A stretch of 21,767 nt of DNA from DATBLZ01 sp036555065 (GTDB taxonomy: Bacteria; Pseudomonadota; Gammaproteobacteria; Steroidobacterales; Rariloculaceae), in NCBI GenBank assembly GCA_036555065.1, contig DATBLZ010000077.1, positions 1 to 21,767 on the forward strand, read 5' to 3'. The notes beneath the pieces are model-generated. The model was given only the letters and a program-made list of their open reading frames with translations. It ran no database searches and had not been told where the DNA came from. The stretch's first letter is position 1, and each line of letters opens with the position of its first letter. Of this stretch, positions 7,905 to 14,778 are shown in pieces. The position numbers and the translations under genes are program-made.

Positions 7905-9966
7905 GGACCCAGTCCTCCACGAGCCGGCTCGGAATGTGCGGCGTCTCCGTGAGCGGCGGACAACGCCGGCCCGAAAGCGCCGCATGGCAAACGCGCGCCG
8001 TCTCGATGACGAGCACCCACACGGTGATCAAGAAGAATGCGGTCAATGCCGCATCGAGGCGGTCGTTGAAGATCAGCCGCGGAGCCTGGGCGGCCGCATC
8101 GCCGAGGAGCGTGCCGGCCTGAAGCTTCGAAGCGAGATCGTTCGCGTGCGATAGGAACCCGATGCGAAGATCGGGGCTGAAGAGCTTCTCCCAGGCCGCC
8201 GTCGAAGTCACGACGACGAGCCAGACGAGCGGCACCGCTGTTGCCCATGCGAAGCGGACCTTTCTGGATTTCACGAGCACAGTCGTCGCGACGCAGAGCG
8301 CGATCGCCGCGAGCATCTGATTCGCAATGCCGAAGAGAGGCCAGAGACTGTTGATGCCGCCGAGCGGATCGATCGTGCCGACATAGAGGAAGTAGCCCCA
8401 GCCGGCGACGACGAGCCCGCTGCAGATGATCACGCTCGGGTACCAGCTCGTGCGCCCCATCGCCGGGAAGAAACTGCCGAGCATGTCCTGGAGCATGAAG
8501 CGCGCAACGCGCGTGCCGGCATCGAGCGTCGTGAGAATGAACAGCGCCTCGAACATGATCGCGAAGTGGTACCAGACCGCGAGCAACGTTTCGCCGAATG
8601 CGTTCGAAAAGATGCTCGCCATGCCGACGGCGAGCGATGGCGCGCCGCCCGTGCGCGCGAACAGCGTCGCCTCCCCCATCTCACGCGCGAGCTCGTTCAT
8701 TTGCTCGACCGTGACCGGAAACCCCCAGCTCGAGATCGCCGCAACCGCGTCCGCAGCCTGCGCGCCGACGACGCCCGCGGGGCTGTTGATCGCGAAGTAG
8801 ACGCCCGGATCGAGCACACAGGCCGCGACCATCGCCATGATCGCGACGAACGATTCCATCGCCATGCCGCCGTAGCCGATGAAGCGCGCGTCGCGCTCGT
8901 TCGCAAGCAGCTTCGGCGTCGTGCCCGATGCAATCAGCGAATGGAAGCCCGAAATGGCCCCGCAAGCGATCGTGATGAACACGAAAGGAAAGACTTTGCC
9001 GCCGAAGATCGGGCCCGTGCCGTCGACGAACTGCGTGATCGCCGGCATTTTGACGTTCGGGTTCAAAATCACGATGGCGATCGCGAGCGCGATGATCGTG
9101 CCGATCTTCATGAACGTCGACAGATAGTCGCGGGGCGCGAGCAGGAGCCAGACGGGCAGCACCGCGGCCGCGAAGCCGTAGATCATGATCATGATCGCAA
9201 GCGTCGGGCCGTCGTAATCGAACCAGCTGCGCAGTGTTTCGTTCGCGTCGATCCACCCGCCGCCGAACACGGCGAGCAGCAAGAGCGCAACGCCGATCGC
9301 CGTGCCTTCGAGCACGCGGCCCGGCCGGATGCCGCGCATGTAGAGACCGACGAGAATCGCGATCGGAATCGTTGCCGCGACGGTCGACGTGGCCCATGGG
9401 CTCCCGCGCATCGCGTTGACGACGACGAGACCGAGCACGGCGATCAGGATGATCATGATGGCCATGACGCCGATGAGCGCGACCGCGCCGCCGATCGGCC
9501 CGAGCTCGTCGCGCGCCATTTGACCGAGCGACCGGCCGTTGCGGCGAATCGAGCAGAAGAGCGCGACGAAATCCTGGACGCACCCGCCGAGCACGGCGCC
9601 GATGAGAATCCAGAGCGTGCCGGGCAAATACCCGAACTGCGCGGCGAGCGTGGGACCGATCAGCGGTCCTGGCCCGGCGATCGCGGCGAAGTGATGGCCG
9701 AACACGATCCAGCGGTTCGTCGGCACGAAATCGCGGCCGTCGTTGAAGCGCTCGGCCGGCGTTGCGCGCGAGGCATCGAGCGCGAGGACCTTTGCCGAGA
9801 GGAACGCGCTGTAGAAGCGGTAGCCGAGCGCGTATATGCAGACGGCCGCGACGATGAACCACATCGCGTTGATGCTCTCGCCGCGGTTGAGTGCAATGCC
9901 CCCGACCGCGAGCGCGCCGAGGGCGACAACGCCGAGCCAAATGACGGTCTTGACGGGCTTATACAC
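7897..9966 (-). CDS. cstA: Carbon starvation protein A (CstA) family transporter
   Basis: A 689-residue polytopic inner-membrane protein, close to the 701 residues of E. coli CstA. Members import pyruvate or peptides, often during carbon limitation. CstA hallmarks are present: GRDFVPTNRWIVFGHHFAAIAGPGPLIGP near residues 75-105, GGCVQDFVALFCSIRRNGRS near 127-146, and GAISGFHSLIASGTTPK near 340. A C-terminal region with FGIANQMLAAIALC follows. GTG 9966 follows a TATACT box at 10 nt and is the plausible start. The gene is first in an operon with ybdD and an MFS gene, and it is divergent from a cyclic-nucleotide-binding-fold gene. In E. coli, cstA is activated by cAMP-CRP. Whether the neighbour here has any role in that sense is unknown. 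Confidence 0.93.
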   Translation of the reverse strand: MYKPVKTVIWLGVVALGALAVGGIALNRGESINAMWFIVAAVCIYALGYRFYSAFLSAKVLALDASRATPAERFNDGRDFVPTNRWIVFGHHFAAIAGPGPLIGPTLAAQFGYLPGTLWILIGAVLGGCVQDFVALFCSIRRNGRSLGQMARDELGPIGGAVALIGVMAIMIILIAVLGLVVVNAMRGSPWATSTVAATIPIAILVGLYMRGIRPGRVLEGTAIGVALLLLAVFGGGWIDANETLRSWFDYDGPTLAIMIMIYGFAAAVLPVWLLLAPRDYLSTFMKIGTIIALAIAIVILNPNVKMPAITQFVDGTGPIFGGKVFPFVFITIACGAISGFHSLIASGTTPKLLANERDARFIGYGGMAMESFVAIMAMVAACVLDPGVYFAINSPAGVVGAQAADAVAAISSWGFPVTVEQMNELAREMGEATLFARTGGAPSLAVGMASIFSNAFGETLLAVWYHFAIMFEALFILTTLDAGTRVARFMLQDMLGSFFPAMGRTSWYPSVIICSGLVVAGWGYFLYVGTIDPLGGINSLWPLFGIANQMLAAIALCVATTVLVKSRKVRFAWATAVPLVWLVVVTSTAAWEKLFSPDLRIGFLSHANDLASKLQAGTLLGDAAAQAPRLIFNDRLDAALTAFFLITVWVLVIETARVCHAALSGRRCPPLTETPHIPSRLVEDWVRD

Positions 9967-9976
9967 TGCGCCGCGG

Positions 9977-9982
9977 AGTATA
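9977..9982 (-). promoter_or_regulatory. -10 box of cstA, suggesting a leaderless mRNA
   Basis: TATACT on the minus strand ends 10 nt before the GTG start of cstA. A 17 bp spacer places the -35 (AGCGTA, weak) exactly on bases 10000-10005, which form the -10 box of the divergent gene. Confidence 0.5.
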
Positions 9983-9999
9983 AGGCATCACGGCCGTGG

Positions 10000-10005
10000 T
10001 ACGCT
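10000..10005 (+). promoter_or_regulatory. -10 box of the cyclic-nucleotide-binding-fold gene
   Basis: TACGCT (4/6 to consensus) ends 9 nt before ATG 10015. The GGAG at 10009-10012 is too close to the ATG to be a good ribosome-binding site, so a leaderless or near-leaderless message is likely. The -35 position at a 17 bp spacer coincides with the cstA -10 box. Confidence 0.35.
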
Positions 10006-10014
10006 GACCGGAGC

Positions 10015-10488
10015 ATGGCCGAAGCAACGATTAAATCGCGCATCGCGGAGAGTGAGCTCTTCGCCGGGCTCGCCGCGGGCTTCGTCGATTTCCTTGCAGC
10101 GCACGCCACCGTGCGGCAAGTCCGAAAGGACGCGGTGTTGTTCAAGTACGGCGATCGTGCCGATTACTTCTACCTCGTGACGAGCGGCCACGTCTCGGTC
10201 GAGGTCGCCGCGATCGCGGGACCGGAGCTCGAGCTCCAAGACTTGGGACCCGGGACCGTCGTCGGCTGGTCATGGCTCATCCCGCCACACCGCTGGAACT
10301 TCAACGCGCGAGCGAAGTCGCCTGCCGAGGTCATCGAGTTCGACGGCAAAGCCGTGCTCGCGCGCTGCGAAGAGGATCCACGGTTCGGTTACGAGCTGCT
10401 AAGACGTTTCGCAACGTTGATGTCCGAGCGCTTGAGCTTCGCGCGCCAAAAGATGATGGAGGCCTGGAGCCCCGCGGGGTTTGCCTAA
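10015..10488 (+). CDS. Single-domain cyclic nucleotide-binding-fold protein (no DNA-binding domain)
   Basis: A 157-residue protein consisting of one CAP_ED/cNMP-binding beta-roll. The early strands include AVLFKYGDRADYFYLVTSGHVSVEV (residues about 42-66), the classic jelly-roll hairpin with Gly turns. The region where a phosphate-binding cassette should lie reads VGWSWLIPPHRWNFNARA. The Arg is kept, but the Glu that contacts the ribose in cAMP-binding members is replaced by Trp. The same GWSWL-PP-RW pattern is, as far as I know, shared by a group of stand-alone CAP_ED proteins. A C-terminal helix (YELLRRFATLMSERLSFARQ) resembles the Crp dimerisation helix, but the helix-turn-helix is missing. 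It is therefore unlikely to be a transcription factor by itself. Its stop overlaps the stop of the convergent gene. Confidence 0.8.
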   Translation: MAEATIKSRIAESELFAGLAAGFVDFLAAHATVRQVRKDAVLFKYGDRADYFYLVTSGHVSVEVAAIAGPELELQDLGPGTVVGWSWLIPPHRWNFNARAKSPAEVIEFDGKAVLARCEEDPRFGYELLRRFATLMSERLSFARQKMMEAWSPAGFA

Positions 10489-11303
10489 GGAACGATCGGG
10501 CTGCTGCGGTCGACGCTCGAGCGCTGTTCGCCGACCATGAGCTCCCCGGCGTAGTTCGCCTGCTGGCAGATGTACTCGAAGAGCTCGATGCCGGCATCCC
10601 AGCCGAGGTTGAAGCCGCCCGTAAACGGCGCCGTGTAGGCGCCCGGGTCGTCAATGGTGATCGAGTACACGATCGTCTCCGCGTCGATGCGCGTGAAACG
10701 TTCGATCGTGTGCAGCGCAGTCGTGTGCGGCAGCCCGCGGCGGTCGAGCCAAAAGCTCTCATTGAAGCCGGTGCTGTCGACGACCAACGTGCCGCCTTCC
10801 CACCAGCCGACCGAATGGCCGTAATACGTCGGCTCGAAATCGGGCGGATGCGGCCGGCCGTCCATGTAGATCGTTCGAAACGTGTGCGGCCCGCCGATAT
10901 CGAAAATGAAAACGCGCTCGATCTCCGGCAGCTCGACGAATTCGACGCCATACGGCGTCAGGAACTGCCGCGCCGTGCCCGAGGCTTTGCAGCGCGCATG
11001 CGGCTCGAACTCGTGGATCTGGCGCGCGTCGTATAGCGCTTTAGCCCAAGGCTGAAACGGAATTCGCTCGAGCGGCGCGACGGGCTCGGTGACGCCGAAC
11101 CGCGGGATCCAAACGCCCTTCTCTGCGGGAGTCGCGCCGCCGAGCAGCACGCGGCCGTCCGCCGAGCGCGGTGCCGGACCGGCAGGCGGCAAGTTCGGGT
11201 TGCGCGCACGCGGTTGCGCCGCCGCGGACAGAACGAATGCCGCGCCGGCGAGCGCGACCGCGGCTGCGAGCAGCATTCGTCCGAGCCGTGAGCGCGCGCG
11301 CAT
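10485..11303 (-). CDS. Exported protein of unknown function, stand-alone copy of the domain fused to DUF6152 upstream
   Basis: A 272-residue protein with a signal peptide: Arg-rich start, then LLAAAVALAGAAFVLSAAA and probable cleavage near residue 29. A Pro-rich linker follows, and then a conserved domain from about residue 75. Landmarks are PFQPWAKALYDARQ, the single Cys in ARCKASG, QFLTPYGVEFVELPEIERVF, and TIYMDGRPHPPDFEPTYYGHS. Next come GWWEGGTLVVDSTGFNESFW, GLPHTTALHTIERFTR and ITIDDPGAYTAPF. This same series is found in the C-terminal half of the gene product at 11760-12878. Homologous hypothetical proteins are, to my knowledge, common in Acidobacteria and some Gammaproteobacteria, with no known activity. 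The gene is last in a four-gene operon, 10 nt after the DUF6152 gene. No catalytic motif is recognised. Confidence 0.8.
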   Translation of the reverse strand: MRARSRLGRMLLAAAVALAGAAFVLSAAAQPRARNPNLPPAGPAPRSADGRVLLGGATPAEKGVWIPRFGVTEPVAPLERIPFQPWAKALYDARQIHEFEPHARCKASGTARQFLTPYGVEFVELPEIERVFIFDIGGPHTFRTIYMDGRPHPPDFEPTYYGHSVGWWEGGTLVVDSTGFNESFWLDRRGLPHTTALHTIERFTRIDAETIVYSITIDDPGAYTAPFTGGFNLGWDAGIELFEYICQQANYAGELMVGEQRSSVDRSSPIVP

Positions 11304-11313
11304 CGATGCTTCG

Positions 11314-11727
11314 CTAATTTCGCGGCTCAGCGCTCGAGTTCGCGTCGAGCGTCTGGCCGGGGCGCAAGCCCGTCGCCGTCAACGTGACCGTGCGCGCATT
11401 CATGCGATTCTTGCCGTTGCGCGCCAAGAAGCCGGTCACGCTCACCGATTCGCCGATCTTGAGCGTGTCGCGCCGCCAGCCGCTGCGCTGCAAACCGTGC
11501 GTCGGCCCCATCTCGGCGCCCCAGTTCACGACCTCGCCCGTCGCTTCGTCCTTGACGTTGATGTAGAACCAGACATGCGGGTTCGTCCACTCGACGTTCG
11601 TCACGATGCCGGTCAGCGTAATAGGCATGTTCGCGTCGAACTCGGCCGAGAACGAGTGATGCGCAGACGCGTACGTGCCGACGAGCGTCAACGCGAGAAT
11701 CGTGCTTGCGAGCTTCCAGGCCTTCAT
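11314..11727 (-). CDS. DUF6152 family exported protein
   Basis: A 137-residue exported protein. The signal peptide is MKAWKLASTILALTLVGTYASA, with probable cleavage before AHHSFSAEFD. The mature part is typical of DUF6152: HHSFSAEFDANMPITLTG, VEWTNPHVWFYINVKD, VNWGAEMGPTHGLQRSGWRR, then a TLKIGESVSVTG strand. An N-terminal His pair and the small, strand-rich domain suggest an OB-fold-like periplasmic protein. The His pair might bind metal, but this is speculation. ATG 11727 has GAGGAGA a few bases upstream, a clear ribosome-binding site. The gene lies between the fused gene (32 nt upstream) and the stand-alone partner (10 nt downstream). Confidence 0.85.
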   Translation of the reverse strand: MKAWKLASTILALTLVGTYASAHHSFSAEFDANMPITLTGIVTNVEWTNPHVWFYINVKDEATGEVVNWGAEMGPTHGLQRSGWRRDTLKIGESVSVTGFLARNGKNRMNARTVTLTATGLRPGQTLDANSSAEPRN

Positions 11728-11759
11728 AACCGGTCTCCTCGATTCCGCTCGGGCTTGCG

Positions 11760-12878
11760 CTACGAGCGGTTGTCCTGACAAAAGTACGCGGGCATTTCCT
11801 CTTCGACCCAGCGCAGCTCCCAGCTGCTCGACCACGGCTCCGTGTACGCGCCGGGATCGTCGATCGTGACCGCATAGCGCAGCGTTTCTAGATTCGGCCG
11901 CGAGAAGCGCTCCGTGATCGAGAGTTGATTCGTATGCGGGAGCCCGCCGTTCGTGAACCAGAAATCCTCGTTGAAGCCCGTCGTGCTCACGACGAGCGTA
12001 TCGCCTTCCCAATGGCCGACGGAGCGGCCGTAGTAGAGCGGATTATCGTCATCGCCGCTGACTTGCCCTAGTTGCGCGCGGCCGTCGAGATAGATGATCC
12101 GATAGTTGCGATTTCCCGAGCCGACGAGCACGAAAATCCGTTCGCGTTCGCGGTCTTCGATGAGCTCGACGCCATACGGCGATTGAAAGTGACGGACGCC
12201 GCCCGGCGGCTTGCAGTTGAGAAAGAGGGGATCGTCGCGCAGCCCGCGCTGTTGTCGGTGCTCATAAAGTCCCAGCGCCCACGGCTGGAACGGGGCAACG
12301 CGCGGCGCATCCGCGAGATTCTCGAGCAGTCCCGCTCCGTTCATCGCGACGTTTGCACCTTCCTGCATCAGCACGGTCTCGCTCGGGTATGCCCAATAAC
12401 CGCCGGCCGCGCTCGGCGCCCCGAGCTGCGGCGTGCCATCGGGCCAACGCGGCGCGGAACGAGATGCGCGGGCGGCCGCCGGGGCCGCGATCTGGAGATT
12501 GAGCACCTGCTTGCCCGTTGCGAGCTCGATCACGGACTCGCCCCAAACCTGTCGCGTGCCGTCGAGTGCCGCAACACCCGCGACGCTCACGGCATCGCCG
12601 GGATGCAGCGTATCGCGGGCCCAGCCGCTCTTGCGCAGCGCGATCGGGCTCTCGAGCTCGACCGCCCAATTGCGAACGTCGTCTCCCGTCGTGACGTTCA
12701 CGAACACGTGCACGTGCGGGTTGCGCCAGTCGACCGAGGTCACGATTCCCTCGAGCTCGATTCGCTTGCTCGTGTCGAACTTCGCCGTGAGCGCGTGATG
12801 CGCGTGACTTGGGGCCGTAACCGCGAGCGCCGCCATCGCCGTGCAGACAACGCGCCCGCGAGTCGACCGTGTGATCAT
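11760..12878 (-). CDS. Fusion of a DUF6152 domain to the conserved exported domain of unknown function
   Basis: A 372-residue exported protein. After a signal peptide (residues 1 to about 26, ending APSHA) comes a DUF6152-like domain from HHALTAKFD to about residue 125. It has VDWRNPHVHVFVNVTTGDD and RKSGWARDTLHPGDAVSVAG, matching the separate DUF6152 protein encoded downstream. A low-complexity Ala/Pro linker (about 130-195) leads to the second domain. Its landmarks are PFQPWALGLYEHRQQ, a Cys in FLNCKPPGG, SPYGVELIEDRERERIF and YYGRSVGHWEGDTLVVSTTG. The domain ends with GLPHTNQLSITERFSRP and VTIDDPGAYTEPW. ATG 12878 overlaps the stop of the preceding gene in ATGA, indicating translational coupling. 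The frame is open to 13121, but this extension overlaps that gene. Function is unknown; export to the periplasm is likely. Confidence 0.82.
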   Translation of the reverse strand: MITRSTRGRVVCTAMAALAVTAPSHAHHALTAKFDTSKRIELEGIVTSVDWRNPHVHVFVNVTTGDDVRNWAVELESPIALRKSGWARDTLHPGDAVSVAGVAALDGTRQVWGESVIELATGKQVLNLQIAAPAAARASRSAPRWPDGTPQLGAPSAAGGYWAYPSETVLMQEGANVAMNGAGLLENLADAPRVAPFQPWALGLYEHRQQRGLRDDPLFLNCKPPGGVRHFQSPYGVELIEDRERERIFVLVGSGNRNYRIIYLDGRAQLGQVSGDDDNPLYYGRSVGHWEGDTLVVSTTGFNEDFWFTNGGLPHTNQLSITERFSRPNLETLRYAVTIDDPGAYTEPWSSSWELRWVEEEMPAYFCQDNRS

Positions 12879-13282
12879 TGGCGGCTCATCTCGAACGCGC
12901 CCTGCCCGCGCTCGCTGCGCCAAGTGCCGATCACGGAGCGATTCGGCAGCTCGAGATTCTCGATTTTTCCTTCGATGACATAGTGGATCGCAGCGCCCGC
13001 TCGGTCCTTGGCGTCGGCCTCGAGCGTGACGACCCAGCCCTCGGGCTCGAGCGTCGCCTTGGTAATCGCAATGTTGTCGGTTCCCGGATTGATGATGCCC
13101 GTGATGCTCGCGCCGTTCCAATCGAGCACGACGAGGACGTTGTCACCGTGCACGGCGTTTCCCGCCCACGTGCCGAGCCAGGAACCTTTGAGCGGATGGC
13201 CTTCCTGCCCTAACGTGCTCTGCCCCGGCGCGATCGCGAGAAATGCCGCGCACACGGTCAGGGCTGCTCCCCCGAGTCTCAT
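12875..13282 (-). CDS. Small exported protein of unknown function, first gene of the DUF6152 operon
   Basis: A 135-residue protein with a signal peptide (MRLGGAALTVCAAFLAIAPG, cleavage around residue 25). The mature part starts GHPLKGSWLGTWAG and is rich in alternating hydrophobic and polar strands: NVLVVLDWNG, SITGIINPG, GWVVTLEADAKD, IHYVIEGKIENLELPNRSVIGTW. The two GxWxG-like turns and the strand pattern suggest a small beta-barrel, lipocalin-like in outline, but no family can be named with confidence. GAGAGGG lies about 7 nt before ATG 13282. The stop overlaps the start of the fused DUF6152 gene, so the two are translationally coupled. Divergent from atoE, with 82 bp between the start codons. 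Confidence 0.72.
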   Translation of the reverse strand: MRLGGAALTVCAAFLAIAPGQSTLGQEGHPLKGSWLGTWAGNAVHGDNVLVVLDWNGASITGIINPGTDNIAITKATLEPEGWVVTLEADAKDRAGAAIHYVIEGKIENLELPNRSVIGTWRSERGQGAFEMSRQ

Positions 13283-13349
13283 CTCGAACCCTCTCCCAAG
13301 AGCGCTTCATATTAGATCATTCGGCCGGTAACCACGTAGGCCGTTCTGC

Positions 13350-13355
13350 TATATT
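13350..13355 (+). promoter_or_regulatory. -10 box of atoE, suggesting a leaderless mRNA
   Basis: TATATT ends 9 nt before ATG 13365. No Shine-Dalgarno lies between them. The candidate -35 (GGTAAC, 13327-13332) is poor. Confidence 0.45.
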
Positions 13356-13364
13356 CGCGGCCCG

Positions 13365-14771
13365 ATGCTTGCCTCGATTGGTCTACGTCTCTCGGACTGG
13401 TTCGAGAAATGGTTTCCCGACGCGTTCGTGCTCGCGCTTTCAGCCGTCGCCGTCGTGTTCGCTGCGAGCGTGCTCGCGGTTGCCACGGCAGCGCCGGCCG
13501 GCATTCAGAGCATCGGCAGCGCCGTGCTCGACAGCGCGCAATGGTTCGGCGCCGGGTTTTGGGACCTCGTCACGTTCACGATGCAGATGTCGATGATCGT
13601 CGTCACAGGCTACGCGGTCGCGACGTCGCCGCCAATCTATTTCGTGATTCGGCGGCTCGCGGCCGTGCCGCGCACCGGCCGCGGCGCCGCGACCTACGTC
13701 GGCCTCTTCTCGATGCTCGCTTCGCTCGTCTCGTGGAGCTTCAGCTTGATCTTCAGCGCGCTTCTCGCGCGCGAGGTCGCGCGGCGCGTGCAAGGCTCGG
13801 ATTACCGCGCGCTCGGAGCAGCGGCCTATCTCGGCGTCGGCAGCGTCTGGGCGCTCGGTCTCTCGTCATCGGCAGCGCTCATCATGGCGGCGCCGGCTTC
13901 GTTGCCGGACTCGATCGAGCGCATCAGCGGCGTAATTCCGCTGAGCCAGACGCTCGGGCTCTGGCAGAGCATGCTCGTGGCGGCGCTGTTAATCATCGTC
14001 TCGATGGCGCTCGCCTACTACTCGGCGCCCGGCGCCCGGCATGCGCGCAGCATGCGCGACATGGGCGTCGCGGATGCGACTGCGACGAGCGATCTCGGCA
14101 AGCGCGAAAAGCCCGGTGAGTGGCTCGAGTACAGCCCCGCGCTCACGATCGTCGCGTGCGTGCTCGGCTTCGGCTATCTGCTCCGCGAGGTGCTCGCGCG
14201 GGGCCCGAGCATCCTGCTCGAGCTCAATCATTACGTATTCTTGTTTCTGATCGTCGGGCTGCTGCTGCATTGGCGGCCGAAGTCCTTCGTGCAGGCTATC
14301 GCCGCCTCGATCACGCCGGTCGGCGGCGTGCTGATTCAGTACCCAATGTATGCCGGCATCGTGCGCATGCTCACGGAATCGGGGCTCGCAACGCAGATAT
14401 CGAGCTTCTTCGTCGAGATTTCGAATCAACACACGTTCCCCGTGCTCGTCGGCATCTATTCCGCGTTTCTCGGCCTCTTCATCCCTTCAGCGGGCGGCAA
14501 GTGGCTCATCGAAGCGCCGTATTTGCTCGAAGCCGGCAAAGGCCTCGAGGTACACCTGGGGTGGGTCGTGCAGACCTACAACGCGACCGAAGCGCTCGCG
14601 AATCTGATCCATCCATTCTGGATGCTGCCGCTCGTCGGCATCTTGGGCCTCAAGGCCCGCGACATCGTCGGCTACTCGATGCTGCAGTTCGTGGTACATG
14701 TGCCGCTCGTGCTGCTGCTCGTCTGGCTCCTCAACTACACGCTGACCTACGTCGCGCCGGCGTTGCCGTGA
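13365..14771 (+). CDS. atoE: Short-chain fatty acid transporter (AtoE family)
   Basis: A 468-residue inner-membrane permease of the AtoE/SCFA_trans family, which takes up short-chain fatty acids such as acetoacetate and butyrate; E. coli AtoE has 440 residues. It begins with the amphipathic segment LSDWFEKWFPDAFVLALS. Further family landmarks are FWDLVTFTMQMSMIVVTGYAVA, GLFSMLASLVSWSFSLIFSA and GSVWALGLSSSAALIMA. Near the C-terminus is FLGLFIPSAGGKWLIEAPYL, a strongly conserved SGG-containing stretch. No ato catabolic genes (thiolase, CoA-transferase) are in the window, so it is a stand-alone uptake gene here. The gene has its own -10 box just upstream and is convergent with kup, with only 7 bp between their stop codons. 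Confidence 0.9.
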   Translation: MLASIGLRLSDWFEKWFPDAFVLALSAVAVVFAASVLAVATAAPAGIQSIGSAVLDSAQWFGAGFWDLVTFTMQMSMIVVTGYAVATSPPIYFVIRRLAAVPRTGRGAATYVGLFSMLASLVSWSFSLIFSALLAREVARRVQGSDYRALGAAAYLGVGSVWALGLSSSAALIMAAPASLPDSIERISGVIPLSQTLGLWQSMLVAALLIIVSMALAYYSAPGARHARSMRDMGVADATATSDLGKREKPGEWLEYSPALTIVACVLGFGYLLREVLARGPSILLELNHYVFLFLIVGLLLHWRPKSFVQAIAASITPVGGVLIQYPMYAGIVRMLTESGLATQISSFFVEISNQHTFPVLVGIYSAFLGLFIPSAGGKWLIEAPYLLEAGKGLEVHLGWVVQTYNATEALANLIHPFWMLPLVGILGLKARDIVGYSMLQFVVHVPLVLLLVWLLNYTLTYVAPALP

Positions 14772-14778
14772 AGCGGAG

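Noticed and set aside
8566..10014. Very long plus-strand open frame antisense to cstA
   Set aside because: Composition is almost all Arg, Asp, His, Glu and Ala, as expected of a reverse-frame shadow of a GC-rich gene; cstA is clearly the real gene. Only the part from 10015 is coding.
11760..13121. Longer 453-codon start for the fused DUF6152 protein
   Set aside because: The extra N-terminal part lies in another frame of the upstream gene and would bury the clear signal peptide; the ATGA overlap supports 12878.
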